From contig NZ_JACYFJ010000001.1 of NCBI RefSeq assembly GCF_014855495.1, positions 1,364,001 to 1,428,000 on the forward strand: 64,000 nt of DNA, given 5' to 3'. How positions within the stretch are numbered: the first letter of the stretch is position 1; each line of letters begins with the position of its first letter. Positions 33,705 through 43,749 of this stretch are shown here, in pieces. This stretch comes from Euzebyella saccharophila (lineage in GTDB: Bacteria > Bacteroidota > Bacteroidia > Flavobacteriales > Flavobacteriaceae). A program made the position numbers and the translations under genes. The notes beneath the pieces were generated by a model, which had not been told where the DNA came from, did not search any database, and was given only the letters and a program-made list of their open reading frames with translations.

Positions 33705-34012
33705 AATTGTAAGACAAAATAACAAAAAGAAGTGGGTAAGTTGTTCTAGGGTTTATCAATAGTTATTCACCAATTTAAACTTTAACGTTGGAGTTTGGTG
33801 ATAACTAAATAAGGTTGTTGTGCTTCATCAATAAAAGAGCTGTTGCTATCCGTATGTTTATAATCAATGAAATAACCGAGAATAGTATCTTTGCTGCGTC
33901 TTTACGGAGAATATGGAATCCAATACGGGAAATGCTACTGCAATTAATTTCTTGAGAGAGGAGTAACAAAGTCCGGTTTTGGAGACGTATATTCATAATC
34001 TTAGTTTATAAT
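33705..34012. other. 308-bp intergenic region without a recognisable gene
   Basis: This lies between the divergent folK fusion and sppA genes. A 63-codon minus-strand frame (33805-33996) shows no domain, no signal peptide and unusual Ile/Leu-rich composition, so I do not call it a gene. It presumably contains both promoters; I see no exact TAnnTTTG at a sensible distance, no RNA gene and no repeat. Confidence 0.6.
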
Positions 34013-35776
34013 ATGAAGTTTTTGAGAAATTTATTGGCAGCCATTTTGGGTTGCATCATAGCCTTTGGAATTGTGTTTATCATGTTTTTGGTATTCGCAA
34101 GTTTGCTGAGTAGTTCCGAAGAAACGGTTTCCGTTAAAGAAAACAGCGTTCTTGAGTTGCAATTACAGCAGCCTATAAGTGATTATGTGGGCGATAATGC
34201 TTTAGATCCTTTTGCTGGTGGACTTTTTGAGCAAAACCAAGGGTTGGATGAAATTTTACAGGCCATAGCTGTTGCCAAGGATGATGATGATATCAAAGGA
34301 ATCAGTATCAACAATAATTTTATAATGGCCGGTCTGGCCCAGACCCAGGCCATCCGTAGGGCATTAAAGGAATTTAAGGAGAGCGGAAAGTTCATATATA
34401 CCTATGGGGATTTCTACATGCAGAAAGACTATTATTTGGCGAGTGTAGCAGATAGTGTTTTTCTGAATCCGGTGGGAGTACTCGATTTTCGTGGCTTGTC
34501 TTCCGAAGTGCTTTTTTTTAAGGATTTGCAGGAAAAAACCGGTGTAAAAATGGAAGTCATTCGCCATGGAAAATACAAAAGTGCGGTAGAGCCTTTTATT
34601 GCCAATGAGATGAGTGAGGCCAATAGGACCCAAATTAAAGAGTTGATCGGTTCCCTTTGGGGTTCTATGATCGATGAAATTTCCGAGGGGAGAAACATTT
34701 CACAAGAAAACCTAAATATTATTGCAGATACCTTGGGCGGCCGATCTCCAGAAATCGCTTTGAAATCAGGGTTAATCGATGCTATTGCTTTTTATGATCA
34801 GTATGAACAGAAATTGAAAAAGGCCCTTGGTGTCACTGCTGATAAGGAGCTAAATGTGGTTCATTTAAGTGATTATGTCATCCGTTCCAATAAAAAAACA
34901 CTCAAAAAAGGAAAGAATAAAGTGGCAGTGGTATTTGCCCAAGGTGAAATTCTCTATGGAGAAGGCGGCCCTGATGTGATCGGACAAGGAATTATCAATG
35001 AGGCAATCATCAAAGCCAGGGAGGATGAAGATGTGAAGGCCATAGTATTAAGAGTGAATTCCCCAGGAGGAAGCGCTTTAACGTCCGATATAATCTGGAG
35101 AGAGGTTGAATTGACCAAACAAGTGAAACCCGTGGTGGTTTCAATGGGAAATGTGGCAGCTTCAGGGGGCTATTATATTGCGGCAGGGGCTGATAAAATA
35201 TTCGCAGAACCTACTACCATTACGGGTTCTATTGGTGTTTTTGGTACCATTCCCAATATGGCCGGACTAGCCGAGGATATTGGTATTAACGCAGAGCAGG
35301 TAGGCACGAACAAGAACTCGGTGGAATATTCATTATTTGAGCCTTTGGACGAAGGTTTTAAAGCCGTGGTACAAGAAGGAATTGAAAGTACCTATAAAAC
35401 CTTTCTTCAACGAGTTGCCCAAGGCAGGGGAATATCAATGGCCGAGGCCGATAGTTTGGCTCAAGGTAGGGTTTGGAGTGGTGTGGACGCCCAAAGGTTG
35501 GGCTTGGTAGATGAGTTGGGCAATCTGGAAGCAGCTATTGCCGAAGCTGCTGAAATGGCAGAACTGGAAGAATATGGAATAAAAAAATTCCCAAAATACA
35601 AATCGGGCTTGGAGCGCTTTATGGAAGACCTTGGCGGTGCCTCGGCTAAATTAAAGGCAAAAATCATTGAAGATGAAATTGGCACGGAGGCCTATTCCAT
35701 CTTAAAAGAAGTGAATCAGGCCATGAACCAAAAGGGGATTCAAGCGAGAATGCCTTTTGTTCTCGATATCAAATAA
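34013..35776 (+). CDS. sppA: Signal peptide peptidase SppA, long (67K) type
   Basis: 587 residues, matching the E. coli-type double-domain SppA. One N-terminal membrane anchor (residues 8-32) is followed by two S49 peptidase repeats. The general-base Lys lies in the first repeat (RHGKYKSAVEPF) and the nucleophile Ser in the second (NVAASGGYYIAAGA), as in the known tetrameric enzyme. It degrades cleaved signal peptides in the membrane. A hairpin terminator follows its stop. Confidence 0.96.
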   Translation: MKFLRNLLAAILGCIIAFGIVFIMFLVFASLLSSSEETVSVKENSVLELQLQQPISDYVGDNALDPFAGGLFEQNQGLDEILQAIAVAKDDDDIKGISINNNFIMAGLAQTQAIRRALKEFKESGKFIYTYGDFYMQKDYYLASVADSVFLNPVGVLDFRGLSSEVLFFKDLQEKTGVKMEVIRHGKYKSAVEPFIANEMSEANRTQIKELIGSLWGSMIDEISEGRNISQENLNIIADTLGGRSPEIALKSGLIDAIAFYDQYEQKLKKALGVTADKELNVVHLSDYVIRSNKKTLKKGKNKVAVVFAQGEILYGEGGPDVIGQGIINEAIIKAREDEDVKAIVLRVNSPGGSALTSDIIWREVELTKQVKPVVVSMGNVAASGGYYIAAGADKIFAEPTTITGSIGVFGTIPNMAGLAEDIGINAEQVGTNKNSVEYSLFEPLDEGFKAVVQEGIESTYKTFLQRVAQGRGISMAEADSLAQGRVWSGVDAQRLGLVDELGNLEAAIAEAAEMAELEEYGIKKFPKYKSGLERFMEDLGGASAKLKAKIIEDEIGTEAYSILKEVNQAMNQKGIQARMPFVLDIK

Positions 35777-35795
35777 CCTGCGACTTATACAAAAT

Positions 35796-35823
35796 AAAAT
35801 CACCCCATTACGGGGCGATTTTT
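35796..35823 (+). terminator. Intrinsic terminator of sppA
   Basis: AAAATCACCCC at 35796-35806 pairs with GGGGCGATTTT from 35812 onward (one A/C mismatch), with a 5-nt loop and a short T run. It sits 20 bp after the sppA stop. The opposite strand also has a T-rich end, so it may serve the convergent OmpA-type gene too. Confidence 0.7.
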
Positions 35824-35843
35824 GGTTTAAGTGTATGGTTGGT

Positions 35844-37937
35844 CTATTTGACTAAATTAATTTCTACCCTTCGGTTTTTGGCTCTACCATCTTTGTACAT
35901 ATTGGTGGCAATGGGTTTGCTTTCCCCATATCCAATAGCCTCTAATCTAGAAGCATCGATTCCTTTATCGACCAAGAATTGTTTTACCGCCTGAGCTCTA
36001 GACTCTGATAAGCGTTGGTTGGTCTGTTCAGAACCAATACTGTCGGTATGGCCCTCAACGGTAAATTTGGCATCGGGATATTCGTTCAAAATCTGAATAA
36101 TATCAACTAAGGCAGTGGTAGATTCGGTTTTAATAGTCGCTTTTCCTGGGTTGAACAAAATTGTTTTGGCATATTCGTTCAAGGTCTTTTGTACTTCCTC
36201 GGTTACCTCGGGGCAACCTTGATTGGCGACGGTTCCGGCTACTTCAGGGCATTGGTCATCTTTATCTAGAATTCCATCTCCATCGGCATCTGGCCAAGGA
36301 CAACCTTGGTTTTCTGCAGGTCCGGCTTCCTGCGGGCAAGTATCATCCTTATCCAATACAGCGTCTCCATCGGTATCTTCCCAAGGGCAGCCATTGTTTT
36401 CAGCCTCTCCAGCTTCATCTGGGCATTGGTCTTCATTATCATTTACCCCATCACCATCAGTATCTGGCCAAGGGCATCCATTGTTTTCAATTGGTCCGTA
36501 CTCATCAGGGCAGTTATCTTTTTTATTTACAATGCCATCACCGTCCCTATCTTTTGGTTTTCCTTGGTACACCGGTATTTTAAGTCCGGCATAGACGTCG
36601 GCAGCCTTTGAGTTGTCACTTAACAATAAAGATAAAACCGAACCCGAACCAATGTAGAGTGGTCCAGCCCTAAAGCCTGCGCCCCATTGTGCTCCCGCAC
36701 CCTGTACCAAGCCTACTGGCATATAAAAACTAAACCACTTGCTTTCAAATCTTGGGGTCAGGTACACATTGTTGGCCGTACGGCTAACGTTTCTTTTGGT
36801 ATTGGAAGTAAGTGAAAGGTCGGTATTCAAGTTCAAGTAGAACTTGCTCGCCATGGCCCAGTCCACATTCAAATGTAAAGCGGTTGGCAAGACCCATTTG
36901 GTAGACCCGCCCGTATCCGTTTCTGTATAGAGGTTTTCAAGAATTTCTTCAATGGTTTCTTGCTCTTCAAAAGTATCTTCGTTGACCACCCCTGTGATAT
37001 CATATAGGCTTTCGGAGCCATTTTTATAATTGATGCTACCAATATCCGTAAGTGATAGTCCTACCTTCAATTTGTATTTGTTGAGGTGATTATAGGTCAT
37101 GGCATCATTACCGTTGGAGCTGTAAGAGGAATAATCTGGCCTATACTCATATATAAAACCAAGATCGGCCCCAAAACCGGTAGCGCCTTCCACGATTTCT
37201 AAATCAAAATCGTCTAGGTCTTCATTGATATTTTGGCTGTGACCGTAATATACTTCCCCCTGAGAGGTGATGCTTCCGGTAGTGTTGCCTCCGCCTAAAT
37301 CCGTACCATCCGCGTCATAGTCAATTTCCACGTTGCTTCCACTGGCATAGGCGTTTCCTAGTCCTTGTAAATATTTAAGGGAAAGACCTCCTTTTAAAAA
37401 GTGTTGGTCTTTGTTCATAAGAATAGTGGCATACGAAATACCAACTTCTGCCCAAGCGTTGGCAGTCAGGTAGAAGTTGTCTTCGTTCACCATAAAATCT
37501 TCGTTTTCATCAAACTCATCGGCCAAGCTTTCATAGGTTTGACCATCAATTTCATTGATGTTGTATCCTACCCTTCCTCGGGAGAATAGGGCAATGGAGT
37601 TGTTCTTGTTGATATTGAACATAAATGATGGTCCAAGTACATCGGCATTTCCTATAAGATTGTTACTGGTTTTTGGCGACTTATTGCCGTTTTCATCAAA
37701 GTCGAAATCGGCATCCAACACATCCCCCAATTTAACGCCATAGTAATCGTTTCCGAAGAAAACGCTGGCACCCACCAAGTTCACATCGGTTTTGAACCTT
37801 GAATCTACAATATTGGCCGGGTTGCTTATAATACCGTGAACACCACTGTAATTATCGGACAGGTACCCTATGTAAGACTGCGCCTTAACAGTAGCTGCGG
37901 CTGCCAATAAGAGTCCGGTTATAATGGTTTTTTTCAT
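35844..37937 (-). CDS. DUF5723-like / thrombospondin type 3 / OmpA-family outer membrane protein
   Basis: 697 residues with a Sec signal peptide (1-19, ending VKAQ). The first 450 residues are a predicted beta-barrel of the DUF5723-like type ([23 protein letters not shown]). Four calcium-binding thrombospondin type 3 repeats follow (DxDGDGxxDxxDxCP), encoded at about 36211-36555. The C-terminal 115 residues are an OmpA peptidoglycan-binding domain with [24 protein letters not shown]. It links the outer membrane to the cell wall. No partner genes nearby. Confidence 0.93.
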   Translation of the reverse strand: MKKTIITGLLLAAAATVKAQSYIGYLSDNYSGVHGIISNPANIVDSRFKTDVNLVGASVFFGNDYYGVKLGDVLDADFDFDENGNKSPKTSNNLIGNADVLGPSFMFNINKNNSIALFSRGRVGYNINEIDGQTYESLADEFDENEDFMVNEDNFYLTANAWAEVGISYATILMNKDQHFLKGGLSLKYLQGLGNAYASGSNVEIDYDADGTDLGGGNTTGSITSQGEVYYGHSQNINEDLDDFDLEIVEGATGFGADLGFIYEYRPDYSSYSSNGNDAMTYNHLNKYKLKVGLSLTDIGSINYKNGSESLYDITGVVNEDTFEEQETIEEILENLYTETDTGGSTKWVLPTALHLNVDWAMASKFYLNLNTDLSLTSNTKRNVSRTANNVYLTPRFESKWFSFYMPVGLVQGAGAQWGAGFRAGPLYIGSGSVLSLLLSDNSKAADVYAGLKIPVYQGKPKDRDGDGIVNKKDNCPDEYGPIENNGCPWPDTDGDGVNDNEDQCPDEAGEAENNGCPWEDTDGDAVLDKDDTCPQEAGPAENQGCPWPDADGDGILDKDDQCPEVAGTVANQGCPEVTEEVQKTLNEYAKTILFNPGKATIKTESTTALVDIIQILNEYPDAKFTVEGHTDSIGSEQTNQRLSESRAQAVKQFLVDKGIDASRLEAIGYGESKPIATNMYKDGRAKNRRVEINLVK
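36211..36555 (-). repeat. Tandem thrombospondin type 3 repeats within the OmpA-family gene
   Basis: About four imperfect repeats of roughly 75-80 bp encode D-x-D-G-D-G-x-x-D-x-x-D-x-C-P units ending in NGCPW or NQGCPW. They create similar DNA sequence on the plus strand (AGGGCA.CC and CCATCACC.TC blocks). They are protein-coding calcium-binding repeats. Confidence 0.85.
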
Positions 37938-38033
37938 GCTTGGTAATTTTTAGGTTATTTTTGTTGTTTTGCAATAACGACCGTTGAACGGGTAAATTGT
38001 ACGTTTTAGCGATTATCCTAAAGAAAAGAGCCT

Positions 38034-38744
38034 ATGACCATTAAAGATAAGCGCCTTGCCTATAAAATTTATCTGTATTTGGGTGCGCTTTTTATCACGT
38101 CTTTGGTGGTTTCCAACCTTATTTTTCAAAAGTTTTTTTATTGGAACCCATTTGGAGAGGTTGAGATCTTTGGGGTTTCTCTATTCGAGATTTCAGTGGG
38201 AATTTTGCCGTACCCCATCACTTTTTTAATTACCGATTTGATTTCAGAAATCTTTGGAAGGAAAAAAGCGAACCAGATAGTCACGGCCGGTATTTTCGCT
38301 TCATTTTTCTCCATGGCCATTATTTTGGTTGCTGAGGTGGCCCCAGCCATTGAATCGTCACCCATTAACGATGAAATTTTCACACAGGTATTTGCCTTGT
38401 CGCCCATTGCCGTTTTCGCCTCAATGATAGCCTATCTTCTGGCACAATATGTAGATATCGCCATTTATCACTTCTGGAAAAAACTGACCAAGGGTAAATA
38501 CCTATGGCTTAGAAATAACTTTTCCACTTTTCTGTCCCAGTTTATAGACACCTTTACCGTAGTGGGCCTTTTATGTGTTTTTAAAATTCTTCCCTGGGAC
38601 CTATTTTTCGGTTTGGTGGTAAGCGGTTTTATTTTTAAGATTTTTATAGCATTTGTTGACACTCCTTTCCTTTATCTTTTCGTATATATTCTAAGAAAAC
38701 GGTTCAAACTAAAAGTTGGTGAAGAAATTGAGCTCGAGGTATAA
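38034..38744 (+). CDS. Queuosine precursor transporter (YhhQ family)
   Basis: 236 residues with about six hydrophobic segments and the family motifs YPITFLITDLISEIFGRKKAN in the second to third helices and RNNFSTFLSQFIDTFTV in the middle. YhhQ proteins import queuine or pre-Q precursors for tRNA modification across the inner membrane. Stand-alone gene; there are no queuosine biosynthesis genes in the window. Confidence 0.93.
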   Translation: MTIKDKRLAYKIYLYLGALFITSLVVSNLIFQKFFYWNPFGEVEIFGVSLFEISVGILPYPITFLITDLISEIFGRKKANQIVTAGIFASFFSMAIILVAEVAPAIESSPINDEIFTQVFALSPIAVFASMIAYLLAQYVDIAIYHFWKKLTKGKYLWLRNNFSTFLSQFIDTFTVVGLLCVFKILPWDLFFGLVVSGFIFKIFIAFVDTPFLYLFVYILRKRFKLKVGEEIELEV

Positions 38745-38875
38745 TATACCGTTGTTTTAAGAGTTTTATCGATACGACCAATAAACAGTATCATCGAGCC
38801 AAAGTGGAAAATGAAATTTCAATAGGTTGGCAGTTTTTAGGACGATGGCCCATTTGAAATTACAATTATAAAAAT

Positions 38876-41623
38876 ATGCAAAAAAAAATCTTAAGAATTA
38901 TAGGTGTTGTGATCGTTTTGGTTCTTGCCATTCTAATTGCGGCTCCCTTCTTTTTGGAAGCGAAAATAGGAGACCTTATCAAAAATAATGTCAACAATAA
39001 TGTGAACGCTACCCTTGATTTTTCCGAGGCAGATTTAAGTCTCATAGGAAGTTTCCCAAATGCCGAGGTTAGCCTTAAAGAGGTATCTTTGGTAAATAAA
39101 GCTCCATTTGAGGGCGATACGCTGTTTGCTTCCAAAGAACTTTCCTTAAAAATGGGAATTGGAGAACTTTTTAAAGGTGCGGGCGAACCCATTGGTATCA
39201 AAAGTTTGATAGTTGACGGAGCCCTTCTTCAAATGACCATTGACAAGGAAGAGAATGCCAGTTTTGATATCGCCAAAGAATCTGAAACTCCTGCGGCTAC
39301 TACTTCTGAGGATACTGCAACGGACGGTTTCAGTTTTGACATGCAATCCTACGAAATTACCAACGCAAGAATCATTTATGATGACCGTTCTACGGGTATG
39401 AAATTGGTTGTTGAAGAAATGCAACATAAAGGAACTGGAGACCTTTCTTTGAGCAATTCAGAACTGCAGACCCAGACCAATGCATTGGTTTCTTTTGAAA
39501 TGGACAGTACCAATTACCTTGACAGAAATAAGGTGCAATTAGATGCATTGATCGGTATTGACTTGAACGAGAGCAAGTATTCATTTTTGAAGAATGAAGC
39601 CTATGTGAACCAGTTGCCACTTGTTTTTGACGGTCTTGTCAAGGTGAACGAAACCAACCAAGAAATAGATATTAGCTTTAAAACTCCATCTTCAGATTTT
39701 AGAAATTTCTTGGCGGTGATTCCTGAAACCTATTCCAAAAATATCGAGAACGTAAAAACTACCGGTAATTTTGAGTTGCAAGGGAAGTTCGCCGGAATCG
39801 TGGATGAAGAGCATATTCCTAAATTTAACATCAAAATCAATTCTGAGAACGCTTCTTTCAAATATCCAGATTTACCAAAATCAGTGAGAAATGTCTTTAT
39901 CGATACCGAAATTAACAACACCACCGGAATAGTTGAGGACACCTACGTGGATGTTGAAAAACTGTCTTTTATGATCGATGAGGATGTGTTTAACATGAAC
40001 GCCAAAATTACGGAGCTCATGGGCAATATGAAGGTGAATGCCCATGTAGACGGCAAAATGAATCTGGCAAACATAGAAAAGGCCTATCCCGTGCCTCCGG
40101 GACTTAATTTAAAGGGGTTGCTAACAGCAGATATCACTACGGCCTTTGACATGAACTCTATTGAAAAAGAACAATATGCCAATACCAAAACCAATGGAAC
40201 ACTTAACCTGAACGATTTTGAATACAAGTCTGAAGATATACCCAATCCGGTAAAATTGAAGACCACTAATGTAACTTTCAATCCACAGACCGTTACTTTG
40301 AACAAATTAAACGGTAGTACTGGCAAAACTGATTTTAACGCTACCGGTACCATCAACAATTTCTTGGGTTTCCTGTTCAACGACGAAAATGTAGAAGGTA
40401 ATTTCGATTTGAATTCCAACGTGTTTTCACTAGATGATTTTATGGTAGCGGAAGAGGTGAGTCCCAAGAATGAGGGTGAGAGCGGTAGTTCTGAAAAAAC
40501 CGGAGGGAGGGTAACCGAAGAACGAATAAAGATACCTGCCTTTTTAGATGCGACTATCAATGCCAATGCCGGTACCGTACTTTATGACAACCTTACCCTA
40601 AAAGATGTAAAAGGGACTTTGAAAATTAAGGATGAAAAAGCCACCCTTTCCAATATGACATCCTCCATTTTTGATGGGAAAATGGCATTTAACGGAGAAG
40701 TTTCTACAAAAGGGGAAACTTCAACTTTTGCGATGAACCTTGGTATGGATAAGCTGGAAATTGGTGAAACCTTTCAATCTTTGGAGCTATTTAAATCCCT
40801 AGCGCCCATTGCCAATATTTTAAAGGGAAAACTGGATTCTGATATTCAGCTTTCAGGAAATCTGACAGACGATTTACTGCCCGATTTATTAACGCTAAGC
40901 GGAAATGTGTTGGCCAACATCATGACACGGGAAATCAATTCTGAAGAAGCCCCTCTTTTAACGGCGCTGGATGGGAAATTGGATTTTATCGATTTGCAAA
41001 AATTGAATCTTGATGATTTAAAAACCAAGTTGTCTTTTGAAAACGGATTGGTGACTGTAAAACCATTCACGTTGAAGTATAAGGACATTGCCATCAACGT
41101 AGATGGTAGCCATTCATTTGATGAAAAGTTGAACTACAAGGCCACCATGGAGGTGCCTGCCAAATATCTGGGAACTGAAATCAATAAGCTCATCGCACAA
41201 ATTGACGACAACAGTTTAGAAAATTTGACCATACCGGTAGTGGCCAATATCGGTGGAAACTACAGTAGTCCCAATGTTTCCACTGACTTGACGGCGGGAG
41301 TAAAGTCGCTGACAAATCAATTGGTTGAAATTCAAAAACAAAAATTGGTCAATAAAGGGAAGGACAAAGCCAAAGATTTGATTGGGGATGTGCTAAACAA
41401 AAACAAGTCCACAACCGATTCCACTAAAACTAATAACGATACCAAAGAGGACGTAAAACAAGTTATTGGTGGTATTTTAGGCGGGACTAAAAAGGATACA
41501 GCCAAAACTACCGAAACGGATACGGTAAAGAAATCCGGTGAAGAGGTCGTTAAGGAAAAAGCAAAAAGTATCTTGGGAGGTCTTTTGAATAAGAAGAAAT
41601 CGGAAGAGGGTTCTGGTAATTAA
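38876..41623 (+). CDS. AsmA-family envelope protein
   Basis: 915 residues. An N-terminal transmembrane anchor (residues 7-24) is followed by the AsmA N-terminal pattern (FFLEAKIGDLIKNNVNNNVNATLDFSEADLSLIGSFPNAEVSL) and a long repetitive beta-rich region ending in an AsmA-like C-terminal domain (about 540-820). The last 90 residues are low-complexity, with Thr/Lys/Glu and two DLIGDVLNKNK/ILGGLLNKKK helices. AsmA/TamB relatives form hydrophobic grooves and are linked to lipid transport between the membranes. It overlaps the convergent aminotransferase gene by 4 bp at the stop. Confidence 0.9.
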   Translation: MQKKILRIIGVVIVLVLAILIAAPFFLEAKIGDLIKNNVNNNVNATLDFSEADLSLIGSFPNAEVSLKEVSLVNKAPFEGDTLFASKELSLKMGIGELFKGAGEPIGIKSLIVDGALLQMTIDKEENASFDIAKESETPAATTSEDTATDGFSFDMQSYEITNARIIYDDRSTGMKLVVEEMQHKGTGDLSLSNSELQTQTNALVSFEMDSTNYLDRNKVQLDALIGIDLNESKYSFLKNEAYVNQLPLVFDGLVKVNETNQEIDISFKTPSSDFRNFLAVIPETYSKNIENVKTTGNFELQGKFAGIVDEEHIPKFNIKINSENASFKYPDLPKSVRNVFIDTEINNTTGIVEDTYVDVEKLSFMIDEDVFNMNAKITELMGNMKVNAHVDGKMNLANIEKAYPVPPGLNLKGLLTADITTAFDMNSIEKEQYANTKTNGTLNLNDFEYKSEDIPNPVKLKTTNVTFNPQTVTLNKLNGSTGKTDFNATGTINNFLGFLFNDENVEGNFDLNSNVFSLDDFMVAEEVSPKNEGESGSSEKTGGRVTEERIKIPAFLDATINANAGTVLYDNLTLKDVKGTLKIKDEKATLSNMTSSIFDGKMAFNGEVSTKGETSTFAMNLGMDKLEIGETFQSLELFKSLAPIANILKGKLDSDIQLSGNLTDDLLPDLLTLSGNVLANIMTREINSEEAPLLTALDGKLDFIDLQKLNLDDLKTKLSFENGLVTVKPFTLKYKDIAINVDGSHSFDEKLNYKATMEVPAKYLGTEINKLIAQIDDNSLENLTIPVVANIGGNYSSPNVSTDLTAGVKSLTNQLVEIQKQKLVNKGKDKAKDLIGDVLNKNKSTTDSTKTNNDTKEDVKQVIGGILGGTKKDTAKTTETDTVKKSGEEVVKEKAKSILGGLLNKKKSEEGSGN

Positions 41624-42885
41624 GTCCGAGCCGCTATGGTTTTTAAAGCTTTGATAAATTGGTCCAATTCTTCAGTAGTGGTAAAAACATTGGGGCTAAT
41701 ACGGCAGCCATGGACGTTGGCCCCGTCAACAGCTACCGTAAAAATTTTAAATTCCTCCATCAGCGTATCTGCCAATTGCTTGGGAGTAATGTGGGCCATA
41801 CCTACATTCGCTATGCCGCAGCTGCGTTTAGGGTCTTCCGGAGTATTTAATATAATATTTTTGGTGCCTCTCACGGCATCGCTCCAATAATGTTGAAGAA
41901 AACGTAAACGTTCTTCTTTCCGCTCCATACCAATGGTTTCATGATAGTCAATGGCATCATTAATGGTCAAATCTGTGTGTACTGGATGCGTGCCCGTATG
42001 GTTCAATCTTCCAATATCATCTGGTTTTCGGTTATGTTCGGCCAGCAAAGGCCAAATTTTCGGAATGTTCTTTTTTGATACATATAAAAAACCGGCTCCC
42101 AGTGGAGTAGCCAACCATTTATGTAAGCTGGTTCCATAATAATCGCAGTTAAGCTCTTCAATATTGACATCAAAGTGCCCAATGCAATGGGCACCATCCA
42201 CCAAAACTTCAACACCCTTTTTATGGGCCATATCACAGATTTTTCTAATCGGGAGAATGTGTCCGGTAATATTGATCATGTGACTGACGAAAATCAATTT
42301 GGTGTTGGCGGTAATCTGCTCCCGGTATAGTTGTACAATTTCCTCATCGTTTTTGGGATGATTGGGAACGGATAGCATTTTATTCACCATCCCATAGCGT
42401 TTTGCGGCGAGTTTGAATTGGTCTAGCATAGAGCCATAATCTTGCTCCGCCATAATAGCTTCATCCCCTTTCTGCCATGGGTATCCGGTAATCACCATAT
42501 CCAATGATTCCGTTGCATTTCTTGTAATAATGAGCTCTTCCTTTGAACAGCCCACCATTTGAGCTAGACGGCCGGCTACAGCCTTCTTGTTGTCCCATTG
42601 TACCGTTCGCATGTAGTAAGAACCTTCCCGATTCACCATTTCCATATGTTTCATGAGTTTCTCTCTCGTGGGTCGTGGAATAATGTTGTAATAACCGCTT
42701 TCTAAATTGATATAGTCTGGTTTCAAATCATAATCTCCCCTGATTTTTAACCAGAAATCTTCGTTGATTTCATCAAGAGCAGTCTTGTTCTTGGGGAACT
42801 GTGGTTGGCCATGACCCATTTGAGGGAGTAGGGGACTGGCTAAAACTACCTGACCCAGTCTTTTAAGGAAGGTTCTTTTCTGCAT
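41620..42885 (-). CDS. Class V PLP-dependent aminotransferase-fold enzyme with export signal
   Basis: 421 residues from the ATG at 42885; a longer frame to 42987 starts in sequence without family similarity. The N-terminus KRTFLKRLGQVVLASPLL looks like a Tat-type signal (Lys-Arg variant) with a short hydrophobic core, followed by a class V aminotransferase/isopenicillin N epimerase-like fold. The PLP site shows VDGAHCIGHFDV and Lys256 in TSLHKW as Schiff-base lysine; RNATESLDMVI binds phosphate. Export of a PLP enzyme is uncommon but known for periplasmic epimerases. Substrate unknown. It is convergent with the AsmA gene. Confidence 0.88.
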   Translation of the reverse strand: MQKRTFLKRLGQVVLASPLLPQMGHGQPQFPKNKTALDEINEDFWLKIRGDYDLKPDYINLESGYYNIIPRPTREKLMKHMEMVNREGSYYMRTVQWDNKKAVAGRLAQMVGCSKEELIITRNATESLDMVITGYPWQKGDEAIMAEQDYGSMLDQFKLAAKRYGMVNKMLSVPNHPKNDEEIVQLYREQITANTKLIFVSHMINITGHILPIRKICDMAHKKGVEVLVDGAHCIGHFDVNIEELNCDYYGTSLHKWLATPLGAGFLYVSKKNIPKIWPLLAEHNRKPDDIGRLNHTGTHPVHTDLTINDAIDYHETIGMERKEERLRFLQHYWSDAVRGTKNIILNTPEDPKRSCGIANVGMAHITPKQLADTLMEEFKIFTVAVDGANVHGCRISPNVFTTTEELDQFIKALKTIAART

Positions 42886-43047
42886 GCTGGTTGGTTTTGC
42901 TCTTGAAGATACACTATAATTCAACCGCACCCATATTTCGAGGTAAGAATTGGTAATATGGCAAATAGGCAATGCTTCCCCTGTCAAATAATAAAAATGA
43001 ACATTCTTAAATAAGCAATTAACAAAATAAGAGAATTGGAATCAGAA

Positions 43048-43746
43048 TCATTTCTTTCTTTTCTTGTCCCACCAAACATATGCTAGAAAAATGATAAGAC
43101 TTACGAGAGAACCCCAGAATAACCCTGTTTTTAAGCTATCCGTATTTTTTCCTAAAAATGCGATGAAAAGAGTAAGTGGCGCAATACCAACAAGTGTGGC
43201 TCCTATGAATTTCCAGTAGCCCATTCTTAATATGCCACCGACAAAGCTAATGGCGTCATTTGATAGAAACGGATTAAGCCGGGTGACGATGACCGCCCAA
43301 AAACCATAGTTGTCTAAAAATGCTTCCACTTTTTCTTCGGATTTCTGCCCGATTATTTTTTCAATTTTACCTTGTCCCAGTGTATGACCGAGACCATAAC
43401 CCACACTAGAAGCCAAGTAAACCGAAGCAAATACAATGAGACTGCCCCAAATTGGACCGTATGCCAAAATGGAAACCACCATCAACATGACGGATGGAAT
43501 AACAATAAGAAACATTTGGGCTATCATCGAAATTATTAAAACAACAGGTCCCCAAGCCCCAAATTGCTCTACCCAGTTTTTGGTCTTTTCCCTATCACCA
43601 CTGCTCAACACCTGCCAAGCTTCCGAGAAAAAGCCCTTTACTGATGGAAAAACAAAGTAGGAAACGACTAACAATAGAATAATGGCCAACGAAATTATCA
43701 TTGGCCATTTACTTTTTTTGGTAGATTTTTTCTTTTCCGAACCCAT
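43048..43746 (-). CDS. TVP38/TMEM64 (VTT/SNARE-associated) membrane protein
   Basis: 232 residues with five or six transmembrane helices. The VTT-domain core is visible: GPVVLIISMIAQMFLIVIPSVML, YGLGHTLGQ and the signature FWAVIVTRLNPFLSNDAISFVGGILRMGYWKF. DedA/VTT proteins act as lipid scramblases or flippases; the lipid here is not known. Both ends are Lys-rich. It lies 3 bp after the upstream reductase gene, so probably the same transcript. Confidence 0.9.
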   Translation of the reverse strand: MGSEKKKSTKKSKWPMIISLAIILLLVVSYFVFPSVKGFFSEAWQVLSSGDREKTKNWVEQFGAWGPVVLIISMIAQMFLIVIPSVMLMVVSILAYGPIWGSLIVFASVYLASSVGYGLGHTLGQGKIEKIIGQKSEEKVEAFLDNYGFWAVIVTRLNPFLSNDAISFVGGILRMGYWKFIGATLVGIAPLTLFIAFLGKNTDSLKTGLFWGSLVSLIIFLAYVWWDKKRKK

Positions 43747-43749
43747 AGG

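Noticed and set aside
33805-33996. 63-codon minus-strand frame in the folK-sppA gap
   Set aside because: No domain, no signal and no sensible composition, and it lies in a divergent promoter region.
36211-36555. Short spaced repeats resembling a CRISPR array
   Set aside because: They are in-frame thrombospondin type 3 repeats inside an OmpA-family gene and show codon-level variation.
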